From positions 251,398-315,397 of the forward strand of contig NZ_FXXN01000022.1 of NCBI RefSeq assembly GCF_900184795.1: a stretch of DNA of 64,000 nt, written 5' to 3'. Under the pieces are notes generated by a model that saw only the letters and a program-made list of their open reading frames with translations, was not told the DNA's origin and searched no databases. A program made the translations under genes and the position numbers. Of the stretch, positions 7,697 to 17,300 are shown one piece after another (the stretch's first letter is position 1; every line of letters starts with the position of its first letter). The DNA is from Magnetospirillum sp. 15-1. Its GTDB lineage: Bacteria > Pseudomonadota > Alphaproteobacteria > Rhodospirillales > Magnetospirillaceae.

Positions 7697-10237
7697 ATGG
7701 AAGCAGGTAAGGAAAATACCGCGGAAAGGCCGATGGTCAGCAAGGCTGTCTCGTCCGCCGGCGATCCGGATCATGCCGTCAGGGCGCTGCATTCGGCGCT
7801 CGGCATGCCGTCCCCCGGGCTGGTCCTGGTCTTCGCCTCCAGCCGCTACGAGCAGTCCCGCCTGGAACAGGCTTTCGACGAGGTCTTCGGGGATGTCCCG
7901 GTGATCGGCTGCTCCACCGACGGGGAAATCTCGAGCGACGGCTACATCAGCGGAGCCTTGACCAGCCTGGCCCTCGGCGATCAGGCCTGCGTCGTGTCCT
8001 CGGTCCTCCTTACCGGTGTTTCCCGGCGCGATCAGGGCGATTTCCGTGCCGCGGCCGAATCCCTGGTCGAGGACATGGAGAGCCGGGGCATCATACCGGC
8101 GCAGCACACCACCTTCGGCCTGCTGCTGATCAGCGGCGAGCACCGGATGGAAGAACAGGTGATCGGCGCCATCAACGCCGTCCTGGGCGGGTTGCAGGTC
8201 TTCGGCGGTTCCGCGCCGTCGGGCCGGGGCCGGTCGGGACCCGGCGCCGTCATCCATCAGGGCCGCTTCCATGCCGATGCGGCGGTCATCGCCCTGGTCA
8301 ACACCAGCCTGCCGTTCAAGGTCTTTTCCGCCCAGCATTTCGTCGGAACCGGCGAGCAGGTGATCGTTACCGGCGCCGATCCCGACAACCGCATCGTCAC
8401 CGAGCTGAACGGCGAATGCGCCGCCCTGGAATATGCCCGGCTGCTGGATCGCAACGTCGAGGATCTGCGGGCGTTCGACAGCATGCTGCCGCCCCTGATG
8501 GTGCGGATCGGCGGGGCATGGTATGCGCGCAGCATCGAGCGCATCACCCCCGACAACAGCCTCCACCTCGCCTGCGCCATCGACGAAGGGGTGCCGCTGT
8601 CGGTGGGGCGGAACGCCGGAATGCTGAACAACCTGCGGCAAACCCTGCAGGAGGTGAACCGGTCCATCGGCCCCCCCGCCGCCATTCTGGGGTTCGATTG
8701 CATCATGCGGCGGATCGAGGTCCAGTCCTCGGGGCTGCAGGACGACATGGCCCGCGCCTTCGCCGACGGCAACGTCATCGGATGCTCGGTGTTCGGCGAG
8801 CAATTCAACGGCCTGCACCTCAATCACACCTTCACGGGAGTGGCCTTCTCCAAGGTGCCCGCCCCCACGCCCGAGCAGGTCATCCACGGAGCCCAGGAAA
8901 ACTGGGGCGAGGTGGAGCGCCTCGAGGGCGAGAACGCCAAGCTGCGCAAGACGGTCCGCGTCCTGCTGCAGCGGCTCGAGCGCAGCATGAACGTGCCGAG
9001 CGACACGTTCTCCCTGTTCCAGAACAATGTTCTGCTGGAAACCACCATCAAGCGGCGGACCGAGGAGCTTGCCGAACTCAACCGGCAGCTCAACTCGGAA
9101 CTGGTGGCGCGCCGCGAGATGGAGGTGGCCCTGCTGGCCGCCAAGCAGGTGGCGGAAGAGGCCAGCCGCAGCAAGACCACCTTCCTGGCGGCCATCAGCC
9201 ACGACCTGCAGCAGCCCTTGAACGCCGCGCGGCTGCTGCTGGGCGCCTTTACCCAGGAACGTCTGTCCAGTTCCGGCAAGGGGCTGCTTGACCGTATCGA
9301 GGGGGCGCTGGAAGCCGCCGAGGAAATGCTGGGCGACTTTCTCGACGTGGCCCGGCTGGAAGGCGGCGGCATCACCCCGCGCGTGACCGATGTCGACCTC
9401 GTGCCGTTGCTGACCCAACTGGAGGCGGAGTACGGCCCCCAGGCCAAGCGGCGGGGCCTCCGTCTGCGGGTGCGGCGATCGCCGGCGACGATCATGACCG
9501 ACAGCCACCTGTTCCAGCGGATCTTGCGCAACCTCCTGGCCAATTCCATCCGCTATACCGAACGCGGCAGCATTCTGATCGGCTGCCGCTACCGGGCCGG
9601 CAAACTGCGGATCGAGGTCTGGGATACCGGCATCGGAATTCCGGCGGCGCAGATAGACGAGGTCTTCAAGCCGTTCCACCGGGCGAACGCCACGGGGGAA
9701 TCAGGCTCCGGCCTGGGCCTGACCATCGCGCAGAACATGGCGGAGATGCTGGGGCATACCCTTTCCGTCAAATCGGTCGAGGGCAAGGGCACCGTCTTCA
9801 GCATCGACGTGGCGCGCGGCCAGCGCGCGGACAGTTCCCCCACCCCGCCGGCCGGATTCTCCATGCTGGCCGGCACGACCATCCTGATCATCGACGACGA
9901 CCGGTCGTCCCGAGACGGCCTCGCCGCCGTCCTGCGCACCTGGGGGTGCGCCCCGCTTGCCGCCGCCAATGTCGCGGAGGCCGCGCTGCTGCGCTCGTCC
10001 CGCCCCAATCTGGCGATCATCGATTATCATCTTGGTGAAAATCTGACCGGCCTCGATGCCATCAATACCTTGTGGCCCAATCCCCGAGGCCGGCCGCCCG
10101 TCCTGATCGTATCCGCCAATTCGTCGCCATCGATCATCGATCATATCCGCAACTGCGGTTACGAATTTCTGGCCAAGCCCATCAATCCGGCCCGGCTGCG
10201 CCCGGCCGTCAGCTACCTCCTCAATCCGCCAAGGTGA
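7697..10237 (+). CDS. FIST-domain hybrid sensor histidine kinase
   Basis: The protein has 846 residues. An N-terminal FIST domain (about residues 35-230, with GCSTDGEISSDGY) and a FIST_C region (to about 390) are followed by a coiled coil and a HisKA with His502 (ISHDLQQPLN). Then come an HATPase (NLLANSIRYTE, SGLGLTIAQ) and a receiver with Asp776 (LAIIDYHLGE) and a conserved Lys (AKPINP). No transmembrane segment is evident, so it is cytoplasmic. FIST domains are thought to sense small ligands such as amino acids. It begins 51 bases after the qhp-U32 operon, so amine-related input is possible but unproven. An in-frame ATG at 7733 is an alternative start. The 3' end overlaps the convergent gene by 25 bases. 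Confidence 0.88.
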   Translation: MEAGKENTAERPMVSKAVSSAGDPDHAVRALHSALGMPSPGLVLVFASSRYEQSRLEQAFDEVFGDVPVIGCSTDGEISSDGYISGALTSLALGDQACVVSSVLLTGVSRRDQGDFRAAAESLVEDMESRGIIPAQHTTFGLLLISGEHRMEEQVIGAINAVLGGLQVFGGSAPSGRGRSGPGAVIHQGRFHADAAVIALVNTSLPFKVFSAQHFVGTGEQVIVTGADPDNRIVTELNGECAALEYARLLDRNVEDLRAFDSMLPPLMVRIGGAWYARSIERITPDNSLHLACAIDEGVPLSVGRNAGMLNNLRQTLQEVNRSIGPPAAILGFDCIMRRIEVQSSGLQDDMARAFADGNVIGCSVFGEQFNGLHLNHTFTGVAFSKVPAPTPEQVIHGAQENWGEVERLEGENAKLRKTVRVLLQRLERSMNVPSDTFSLFQNNVLLETTIKRRTEELAELNRQLNSELVARREMEVALLAAKQVAEEASRSKTTFLAAISHDLQQPLNAARLLLGAFTQERLSSSGKGLLDRIEGALEAAEEMLGDFLDVARLEGGGITPRVTDVDLVPLLTQLEAEYGPQAKRRGLRLRVRRSPATIMTDSHLFQRILRNLLANSIRYTERGSILIGCRYRAGKLRIEVWDTGIGIPAAQIDEVFKPFHRANATGESGSGLGLTIAQNMAEMLGHTLSVKSVEGKGTVFSIDVARGQRADSSPTPPAGFSMLAGTTILIIDDDRSSRDGLAAVLRTWGCAPLAAANVAEAALLRSSRPNLAIIDYHLGENLTGLDAINTLWPNPRGRPPVLIVSANSSPSIIDHIRNCGYEFLAKPINPARLRPAVSYLLNPPR

Positions 10238-10542
10238 ACCGGCGCGGCCCGATGCTCTCGGCCGGTCAGGTAATCGTCCATGATGCCCGCCAGTTCCCGC
10301 GACTTTCTGCCGATGTCGCGGGCCTTGGCGTCGATGGAGACCAGTTCGGCGTCGTAGCGGACCAGACCGTTTTCGATACGGGTCATGATCTCGCCGATCT
10401 GCCCGGCGTTGCGGGCCAGTTGCCGGCTGTTGGCGGCGATTTCCTTGCAGTTCCGGTCGATCTCGGCAAAGGCGCGGTCAAGGCGGGCGATGGTCTCCTG
10501 CGCCCTGGTCCGGATGACGGCCATTCGGGTGGTGACGTGCAT
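10213..10542 (-). CDS. Small coiled-coil protein, paralogue of the gene at 13122-13436
   Basis: This 109-residue, nearly all-helical protein is charged throughout (for example RLDRAFAEIDRNCKEIAAN) and ends in ELAGIMDDYLTGRE. It is clearly related to the protein at 13122-13436, sharing the IMDDYL-S/T-GR ending and RIE-N-L-RY in the middle. I chose the ATG at 10542 because a strong AGGAGG lies five bases upstream; a longer form from 10575 would overlap the MCP stop (TGATG). It is co-transcribed after the MCP gene, suggesting a role beside chemoreceptor signalling. I do not recognise the family. Confidence 0.75.
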   Translation of the reverse strand: MHVTTRMAVIRTRAQETIARLDRAFAEIDRNCKEIAANSRQLARNAGQIGEIMTRIENGLVRYDAELVSIDAKARDIGRKSRELAGIMDDYLTGREHRAAPVHLGGLRR

Positions 10543-10574
10543 GGGGGCCTCCTGTCGTAAGGTGTCGCGGGGCA

Positions 10575-12596
10575 TCAGGCGCAGCGCACGTTGGAGAGGA
10601 ACGTCTCGACCTCGGCGTGGATGGCGGCGGCGTGGCGGGTCAGGCTTTCGGCCTCGCCGCGAACCCGGCCCGAGGCGCTGCCGGTCTGGCTGGCTTCCTC
10701 GGTCACGCCGTGGATGTGGCGGTTGACCTCCTCGGTGCCCCCGGCCGCCTGATTGGCGTTGCGGGCGATTTCCGAGGTGGCTGCGCTCTGCTGTTCCACC
10801 GCGGCGGCGATGGCGCTGCTGATTTCGTCCATGCGGCCGATGATCCCGGTGATCTCCTGCAGCGCTCCGGCGGTATGGGCACCGGCGCCTTGGACTTCGG
10901 ACACATAGGTGGCGATTTCGCCGGTGGCCTTGGCGGTCTGCTGGGCCAGCTTCTTCACTTCGCTGGCGACCACGGCGAAGCCCTTGCCGCTGTCGCCGGC
11001 GCGGGCCGCCTCGACGGTGGCGTTCATGGCCAGCAGGCTGGTCTGGGCGGCGATGTCGGTGATCAGCCCCACCGCCTGACCGATGCGGTCGGTGCTGCTG
11101 GTCAGGCCGCCCACCAGGGAGTTGGTGCGCCGCGCCATCTCGACGGCTTGCCCGGCGATGCGGGTGGAATCGGCGACGCGGCGGCCGATCTCGGTGACCG
11201 AGGCGGACAGCTCCTCGGCGGCGGCGGCGACCGTCTGCACGTTGCAGGTGGCCTGGGTCGAGGCGGCGGCCACGGCGGCGGCCCGCTCGGAGGTCTTGGT
11301 GGCGATGCCGGCCATGGAGGTCGAGGTGCTGTCCAGCCGCCCCACCGCCTGGCCGAGGTCGCCGACCACCTTCAGGACATTGGCCTCGAACTGGCGGGCC
11401 GAATTCTCGATATTGCCGGCCCGGGCCAACTGGGCGAGGCGGGCGCGCTCCTGCTCGGTCGCCAGGGTCTCGGCACGGATCATGCCGTCGCGGAAGACCT
11501 CGACCGCGCCGGCCATGGCGCCGATCTCGTCCCGGCGCCCGATGCCGGGGATGGTGACCGCGTGGTCGCCGCCGGCCAGATGGGACATGGCGTCGGTCAT
11601 GCCGGTGAGGGGAACCACCACGCCACGGGCCAGGACGACCGAGAACAGCATGCCGCCGGCCATGGCCGCCAGGGAGGCCAGGACCAGAGCCATGGTGAAG
11701 GTCGCGGCGCGCCGGTCGCTGTTCCGGCTGATTTCGGTGGCGGCGGCCTTCTGCAGGTTGCGGGCGGCGGCGGCCAGGGCGGCGAATTTCTCGCCGGTGG
11801 CCGGCATGTCGACCTCGACCACGCGGCGGCTGCTGGTGATGGTCGCGGCGGTCTGGCGCATGGCCTCGCGGAAGGCGGTGACGGCGGCCCGGGTCTCGAC
11901 CAGCCCCTCGCGGTCGGCGGCACTGGTGGTGTGGGCATCAAGGCCGGCGGCCGTGGTGTCGAAGGCATTCAGAAGGCTCTCGCCCCGCTCGATGAAGGCG
12001 GGATCACCCATGGAGATGAAGCGGGAGACGTTGAGACGGGCCAGGGAGAGCTTCTCCTGGGCCACGGCGGCGTGGGCGACGAAGTCGACGCGGCCGGCGG
12101 CCAGGGCGTCGGCGAGGACCCGGCTCAGGGTCTGGGTGGCCTTTTCCGCCGAGCCCTGCTGCAGCTTGATGGACTCGTCGCGGCGCTGGCGGGCGGCGAC
12201 CACCTGCTCGAACAGCCCGCGATAGCTGGTGGCCAGATCGCGCATCTCCATCAGGATGGCCCGGCGCTCGGCGTTGCGGTGGGTCGACACCGCCTCGTCC
12301 AGGCTGCTCACCAGGGAGGCCAGCAATTGGCCGGCCCGGTCGCGCATGCGGATGTCGCCGGAATTGGCGAAGCCCAGGACATTGCGCCGCGCCGCCGCGA
12401 TGTCCCGGTCGATCTCGACGACGCGCTGGGCATTGGCCGAGATGCGGTTCACCTCGCCGAGGTCGGCCATCACGGTCTGGAGGGAGATGTATCCGAGGAT
12501 CGCCAGGGCGGCGGCCAGGGCGCACAGCCCTCCCGCCAGGGAGTAGATGCGGGTCCGGATGGAGAAGCGGTCGAGCAGGGTGGGCTTGGTGGTCAT
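10575..12596 (-). CDS. Methyl-accepting chemotaxis protein
   Basis: This 673-residue transmembrane chemoreceptor has TM1 at about 15-37, a helical periplasmic ligand domain of about 260 residues (HBM-like by size and all-helix character) and TM2 at about 298-326. A HAMP domain and a cytoplasmic signalling domain follow. The hairpin tip contains [20 protein letters not shown] and [15 protein letters not shown], the typical CheA/CheW contact region. It should sense a periplasmic ligand and steer the flagella encoded at the end of this window. A 38-bp repeat lies 63 bases upstream, and the downstream coiled-coil gene is coupled. Confidence 0.94.
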   Translation of the reverse strand: MTTKPTLLDRFSIRTRIYSLAGGLCALAAALAILGYISLQTVMADLGEVNRISANAQRVVEIDRDIAAARRNVLGFANSGDIRMRDRAGQLLASLVSSLDEAVSTHRNAERRAILMEMRDLATSYRGLFEQVVAARQRRDESIKLQQGSAEKATQTLSRVLADALAAGRVDFVAHAAVAQEKLSLARLNVSRFISMGDPAFIERGESLLNAFDTTAAGLDAHTTSAADREGLVETRAAVTAFREAMRQTAATITSSRRVVEVDMPATGEKFAALAAAARNLQKAAATEISRNSDRRAATFTMALVLASLAAMAGGMLFSVVLARGVVVPLTGMTDAMSHLAGGDHAVTIPGIGRRDEIGAMAGAVEVFRDGMIRAETLATEQERARLAQLARAGNIENSARQFEANVLKVVGDLGQAVGRLDSTSTSMAGIATKTSERAAAVAAASTQATCNVQTVAAAAEELSASVTEIGRRVADSTRIAGQAVEMARRTNSLVGGLTSSTDRIGQAVGLITDIAAQTSLLAMNATVEAARAGDSGKGFAVVASEVKKLAQQTAKATGEIATYVSEVQGAGAHTAGALQEITGIIGRMDEISSAIAAAVEQQSAATSEIARNANQAAGGTEEVNRHIHGVTEEASQTGSASGRVRGEAESLTRHAAAIHAEVETFLSNVRCA

Positions 12597-12658
12597 GTCC
12601 TGAGACTCCCTTTGATGGGGGTGGTTGAACTCAGGATGCGGCAGGAGGCGGCTTTTAC

Positions 12659-12696
12659 CATTCCGGCAGACGTATTCTCGCGGGTGACGGAGGTAT
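12659..12696 (-). promoter_or_regulatory. 38-bp upstream repeat, copy A (before the MCP gene)
   Basis: This stretch is repeated upstream of the coiled-coil/receiver unit (copy B, 13514-13551) with 33 of 38 bases identical. The + strand core CATTCCGGCAGACGTATTC is exact in both. Each copy sits 60-80 bases before the first gene of a minus-strand unit, so a shared promoter or activator site is likely. No standard sigma-70 or sigma-28 pattern could be assigned with confidence. Confidence 0.55.
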
Positions 12697-12714
12697 GGCG
12701 GCGGCGAAGAAGCG

Positions 12715-12730
12715 CTAGACCTCCGTCTAT
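12715..12730. promoter_or_regulatory. Palindrome CTAGAC-N4-GTCTAT, probable response-regulator site
   Basis: The sequence CTAGACCTCCGTCTAT forms a 6-4-6 palindrome with one end mismatch. It matches the perfect palindrome at 14266-14281. It overlaps the stop of the receiver gene and lies just upstream of repeat copy A and the MCP promoter region. Binding by the neighbouring LuxR-type regulator is inference. Confidence 0.5.
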
Positions 12731-13119
12731 CGACCGGGGCGGGCTTCGGCCAGAACCTGCGTGGTGGTCTCGGCCAGTTCCTGGCGGGTGAACGGCTTGG
12801 CCAGCACCGCCTGCGCGCCCAAGGCCCGCATGGCGTCGAAACGGCGATGCGACAGCCCGCCCAGTCCGCCGGTCATGGCGATCACCGGCAATCGGGGCTG
12901 CCGGTCCCGGATGGCGGCCAACAGCGACAGGCCGTCGCCGCCGGGCATGAAGACGTCGGTGACCACCAGATCGATGGTGCCGCTGTCCACGAGGTCGAGG
13001 CATTCGCGCCAATTGGCGGCGACCTCCACCCAGTGGCCTTGCCGTTCCAGCATGGTGGCCACCACCTCGCGATGAAGGGAATCGTCATCGGCGACGGCGA
13101 TGCGGATCATGGCGCTCAT
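12727..13119 (-). CDS. Single-domain response regulator (CheY-like receiver)
   Basis: The 130-residue protein consists only of a receiver domain: acidic pocket ADDD (residues 10-13), phospho-acceptor Asp55 ([10 protein letters not shown]), conserved Thr in MTG and Lys in LAKPF. No output domain is present, so it acts by protein contact or as a phosphate sink, probably for one of the nearby hybrid kinases. The start is two bases after the stop of the coiled-coil gene (TGAGGATG), giving an operon of two; an ATG three codons in is an alternative. Close contact with an MCP gene suggests a chemotaxis link. Confidence 0.9.
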   Translation of the reverse strand: MSAMIRIAVADDDSLHREVVATMLERQGHWVEVAANWRECLDLVDSGTIDLVVTDVFMPGGDGLSLLAAIRDRQPRLPVIAMTGGLGGLSHRRFDAMRALGAQAVLAKPFTRQELAETTTQVLAEARPGR

Positions 13120-13121
13120 CC

Positions 13122-13436
13122 TCAGGCCGCGCGTGCCGGGCGCCGCGGGGTGCGGCCGCTTAGGTAGTCGTCCATGATGGCGGCGAGGCGGCGGGATTTG
13201 TCGCCCAACTCGCCGATGCCGGTCTTGATGCCGGTCAGTTCGTGCTCGTAGCGCAACAGATTGGTCTCGATGCGCTTGACCGTGGCGTCCAGGGCGGCGG
13301 TGTTGTGGGCCAGCCTGCGGTTCTCTGCGGTGATGGAGCGATAGGCGGCGTCGATCTCGGTAAAAGAGCGCTTCATGGATTCAATGCTGCGGGCCAGGCT
13401 GTCCCGGCAGGTGAGCATGCGAGTGTCGACGGTCAT
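13122..13436 (-). CDS. Small coiled-coil protein, paralogue of the gene at 10213-10542
   Basis: This is a 104-residue helical protein without signal peptide or membrane segment. It ends SRRLAAIMDDYLSGR and carries TVKRIETNLLRYEHEL, both matched in the paralogue beyond the MCP gene. The heptad-like spacing suggests a coiled coil that could bind another helical partner such as an MCP bundle. It is the first gene of a unit with the receiver and has a 38-bp repeat 78 bases upstream. The family is not recognised; function is unknown. Confidence 0.78.
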   Translation of the reverse strand: MTVDTRMLTCRDSLARSIESMKRSFTEIDAAYRSITAENRRLAHNTAALDATVKRIETNLLRYEHELTGIKTGIGELGDKSRRLAAIMDDYLSGRTPRRPARAA

Positions 13437-13513
13437 GGCTGGCTCCCCAAAAGGCGTTCCCGGCGGATCGCTTTGCCAGGCAGGGGCAGCATGGGGCGAA
13501 CCGGCGCCGTCCG

Positions 13514-13551
13514 CATTCCGGCAGACGTATTCCGGCGGGTGGCGAAGGTCT
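13514..13551 (-). promoter_or_regulatory. 38-bp upstream repeat, copy B, next to a GTCTAG half site
   Basis: Same repeat as at 12659-12696. Its upstream edge runs into GTCTAG at 13548-13553, half of the palindrome found complete at 14266-14281. The arrangement palindrome, repeat, gene is therefore kept in both minus-strand units. Confidence 0.5.
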
Positions 13552-13573
13552 AGCGGGGTATAGGGTGGCAGCC

Positions 13574-14215
13574 TTACGCGGTGCCTTCGGGAACCAGGCC
13601 GCCGCGCACGGCGGTGACGGCGGCGTGGGAACGGTTCTTCACTCCCAGCTTTTGGAAGATACGGGTCAGGTGCAGCTTGATGGTGACTTCCTGCAGATCC
13701 AGGCGTCGGGCGATCTCCTTGTTGGAGGCGCCGGCGACGATCAGGGTCAGGACCTCCATCTCGCGCACGGTGAACTGGGACGGGTCCAGGCTCGGACCGC
13801 ACGTGACGGCGGCCTTGGACGGCTGCGCCACGAATTCGGCCGGCACATAGGTGCCGCCCGCTTCCACCAGACTGATGGCGTGGATGAACACCCGGCTTTC
13901 CAGCGTTTTGGGCAGAAAGCCCTTGGCTCCCGCCGCGATGCAGGCGCGCACCGCGTCGTCGTCCGCCACCCCCGACATGACGACCACCGGGGTACCCTTG
14001 GCGGCGGTGATGGCGGCGGGAATGCCGTCGACGCCGTTCATGCCGGGCATGGAATAGTCGAGCATGACCAGATCCACCGTCTCCCGCTCGAGCAGGGCCA
14101 GCGTATCGTCCAGATTGCGGGCGGTATGAAACTGGCTGGCGGGAAAGGCCCGTTCCAATTGCCCCAGGACCGCTTCCAGATAGAGCGGATGATCGTCGGC
14201 GATGACGATTCGCAT
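13574..14215 (-). CDS. LuxR/NarL-family response regulator
   Basis: The protein has 213 residues. Its receiver domain (IADDHP; Asp53 in VMLDYSMPG; Lys in LPKT) is followed by a LuxR-type helix-turn-helix (FTVREMEVLTLIVAGASNKE, then IARRLDLQEVTIKLHLTRIF). I chose ATG 14215, preceded by a GGGGGGAGGG ribosome site, since longer frames run into the divergent promoter region. It is divergent from the GAF/PAS hybrid kinase and shares with it a 145-base intergenic region containing a perfect 6-4-6 palindrome, its likely operator. A phosphorelay with the neighbouring kinases is probable. Confidence 0.93.
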   Translation of the reverse strand: MRIVIADDHPLYLEAVLGQLERAFPASQFHTARNLDDTLALLERETVDLVMLDYSMPGMNGVDGIPAAITAAKGTPVVVMSGVADDDAVRACIAAGAKGFLPKTLESRVFIHAISLVEAGGTYVPAEFVAQPSKAAVTCGPSLDPSQFTVREMEVLTLIVAGASNKEIARRLDLQEVTIKLHLTRIFQKLGVKNRSHAAVTAVRGGLVPEGTA

Positions 14216-14265
14216 TGCGGCCCTCCCCCCATGCGAACTCAACTGGAAGTGTTCTACACCCTCCA

Positions 14266-14281
14266 CTAGACGGAAGTCTAG
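14266..14281. promoter_or_regulatory. Perfect palindrome CTAGAC-GGAA-GTCTAG between regulator and hybrid kinase
   Basis: This is a 6-bp inverted repeat with 4-bp spacer in the 145-base divergent region (14216-14360). It recurs with one mismatch at 12715-12730 and as a half site at 13548-13553. LuxR/NarL dimers bind such short inverted repeats, so the adjacent regulator is the obvious candidate. The rest of the gap shows no clear feature. Confidence 0.55.
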
Positions 14282-14360
14282 CGAGCGCTGTACCGATGCC
14301 AGTCCGGCCTCGGCCATTAGTGCTCCGCTTTCAGGGGGTGTCGAGGGTAGATTCCTACGT

Positions 14361-17300
14361 ATGGACGACGTGGATTCCCGCTTGCCCCGATCTCGCCGGT
14401 GGAGGTTTCCCTGGCAGGATGATTCCACGCCGGCCGCCCCGGCGGCCGGCGATTCACCGGTCGTGGCCGCCACCGACCTGCTGTGGAGCGTGGATGGCCG
14501 GGGTCGATTGACCATCCTGTCCGCTCCGACCGGAGTGAGGTTACCGCTGGCGTGGTGGCGGGCCGTCCATCTGGGGCGCCGCGACCGGCGGGAGCTGGCG
14601 GTCAGTCTGAGGGCCGGGCGGCCTTTTGCCGGGCTGCGGGCCCGCATTCGCCTGGGGCCGCTGACCGGGACATGCCTGGAGCTCTCTGGCCGATACCGCG
14701 ATGGCGGCTGGAGTGGTGCCGCCCTGGTGCGGGACGATCCCTGGGGTGGCGATATCGCCGTCGATGGCCGGCATGGCGGTGATCTGGTCCAGGCCGTGCT
14801 CGATCAGGTGGCGGCGGCAATCCCCGCCGAGCACGTCTTCATCGCCCGGCGCGAGCGCGACGGCACCCTGGTGCCTGAATTCGTCGCCGCCAATCCGGCG
14901 GGCAGCGGCGATCTGGCCGGCTATCCCTATCGCAGTGCCGGTACCGCCTGCGGCGACGTGCTGGCCACCGGCCGCCCCCTGGTGGTCGCCGACCGTCTGG
15001 GCGACCGCTATCCTCCGCTCGGGCGGTTCCGTCGCCTGGGGATCACCGCCTATGCCGGCGCACCGCTGTTCGAGGGCCACGCCACCCCCTCGGCGGTGCT
15101 GGTCGCCCTGGGAACGAAGGCCTTCGACCATCCGCCCCGCATCGAGGCCATTCTGGCCGCCGCGATCCAGCGGATCGGGCCCGAGCTCCGCGTCGCCCTG
15201 GCGGAACGCCGCCTGTCGCATTCGGTGAAACGGCTGACCTCGCTGCTCGACAACATGCCGGGCGTGGCGTATCGCGCCCGCATGTCCCCCGACGGCCGCC
15301 GCCGCATGCTGTATGCCAGCCAGGGCGTCGAGCGGCTGATCGGGGTAAGCCCAGCCGAACTCTGCCGCTGGTCGTCGGATCGCCTGCTTGAATTGCGCCA
15401 TCCCGACGACCGCGAGCGTTCCCTTGCCGACACCATCGCATCGCTTGGCCGCGACGGCACCGCCGAGTTGCGGTGGCGTCTGATTCGGCCGGACGGACGG
15501 GTGGTCTGGGTGCAGGCGAACGAGAGACTGGTCGAGCGCGACGGGGCCGATCTGGTCATCGAAGGGCTGATTCGCGACTGCGGTCCGGACATCGAGACGC
15601 AGGACGAGTTGACCCGCCGGGTCCGTGACTTGAAGACGGTGGTGGACTATGCCCCCGACTGGGAAAGCTGGCTGGACGAGACCGGACGCCTGCGCTGGAT
15701 CAGCCCCGGCGTCGAGAAGGTCACGGGCTATACCGTGGCGGAATGCCAGCATTTTCCTGACTATCCGCGCTCCCTGGTCTGCGACGAGGACCAGGGCGTC
15801 TTCGACAACGCCGTGGCCGCCGCCCAGGCCGGTTCCATGGTGGCCGACGTGGACATCCGCATTCGCCGCCGCTGGGGCGAGGCCGGCTGGTGCTCGCTGT
15901 CCATCCAGCCGGTGACCGCCGACGGGCAGCCCGCCGGTCTGCGCCTGTGCATCCGCCGTATCGACCGGCGCAAGGCGGCCGAGCAGATGCTGCACCAGCG
16001 GGAAGAGGAAATCGCCCGGGTGCTGGCCGCCCTCGACCTGGTCCGCGAGGCGGTGGTCGTCAGCAATGCCGAGGGCCATGTCACCTACGCCAACGCCGCC
16101 GCCGCCCGTCTGCTCGGCTTCGAGGCCGCCGCCGCCCTGCGCGGGCGGCCCTGGCGGGAGCTGGGGCTGACCGGATCGTCGCGGGCTCCCTTCCTCGACA
16201 TCATCGAATCCTCGCTGGCCAGCCGGGGGGCCTGGAGCGGCGAACTGGCGCTGAGCCGCGAAGAGGGCACCACCTTCCTCGACACCCGCTTCGCCCGCCT
16301 GCCCCAGGACGGCTTCATCGCGGTGCTGACCGATATCGGGGCGCGCAAGCTGGCCGACGAGCAACTGCGCGAGAACCAGGAGCGCTACCGCGCCCTGTTC
16401 GAAACGGCCGGCGACGCCATCTTCCTGATGGAAGGCGCCAGCATCATCGACTGCAATCCCCGGGCGGAGGCGGTGTTCGGCTATCCCCGCGGCGAGCTGC
16501 AAGGTCACGGGCTGCACGATTTCGCGCCACCCCGCCAGCCCGACGGCCGCGAGTCCCAGGTGGCGGCGGCGGGGTTGCTGTCCAAGGCGCTGAGCGGCAA
16601 TCCCCAGGCCTATGAATGGCTGGGCCGCCACCGGGACGGCTCCCTGGTCAACCTGGACGTGACGCTGACCTGCGTGCCGCGCCGGGGACGGCCCTATCTG
16701 GTGGCGGTGGTACGCGACGTCACCGAGCGGCGGCGGCGGGAAGAGGAACAGCGCCACCTGGAGCAGCAACTGCAGCAGGCCCGCAAGCTGGAAGCCCTGG
16801 GCCAGCTGGCCGGCGGCGTGGCCCATGATTTCAACAACATCCTCGGCGCCATTCGCGGCTTTGCCGATCTTCTGGTGGACGAGGTGCCGGCGGGATCGCC
16901 GGGCGAGCGCTATGTGCGCCGCATCCTGACCGCCAGCGACCGGGCCAAGGGCGTGGTCCGCCAGATCCTGGCCTTCTCCCGCCGCAGCGAGGTGTCGCGC
17001 AGCAGCGTCGACCTGGGTCGGCTGGCGGAAGAGTGTCTGGGATTGCTGCGGGCCAGCATCCCGGCCACCACCGGTCTGGGCTTCAGCCTGGACGCCGGCG
17101 CGGCCGCCGCCGTGGTCGAGGGCGACCGCGACCAGCTCAGCCAGGTTATCCTCAATCTGGTGATCAATGCCAACGACGCCCTGGACGGGGCGCCGGGCGA
17201 CATCCGCCTTGCCCTGGCTCCCGCCGGGGACATGCCGGAGCTTGGCCGTCTGGTCGGGCGGACCCGGCCCGAACTGGCCCTGGCCGTCGAGGTGGAGACC

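Noticed and set aside
6440-9679. Minus-strand frame of 1079 codons opposite the U32 and FIST genes
   Set aside because: No domain, no ribosome site, and it crosses several real genes on the other strand; a typical GC-rich antisense frame.
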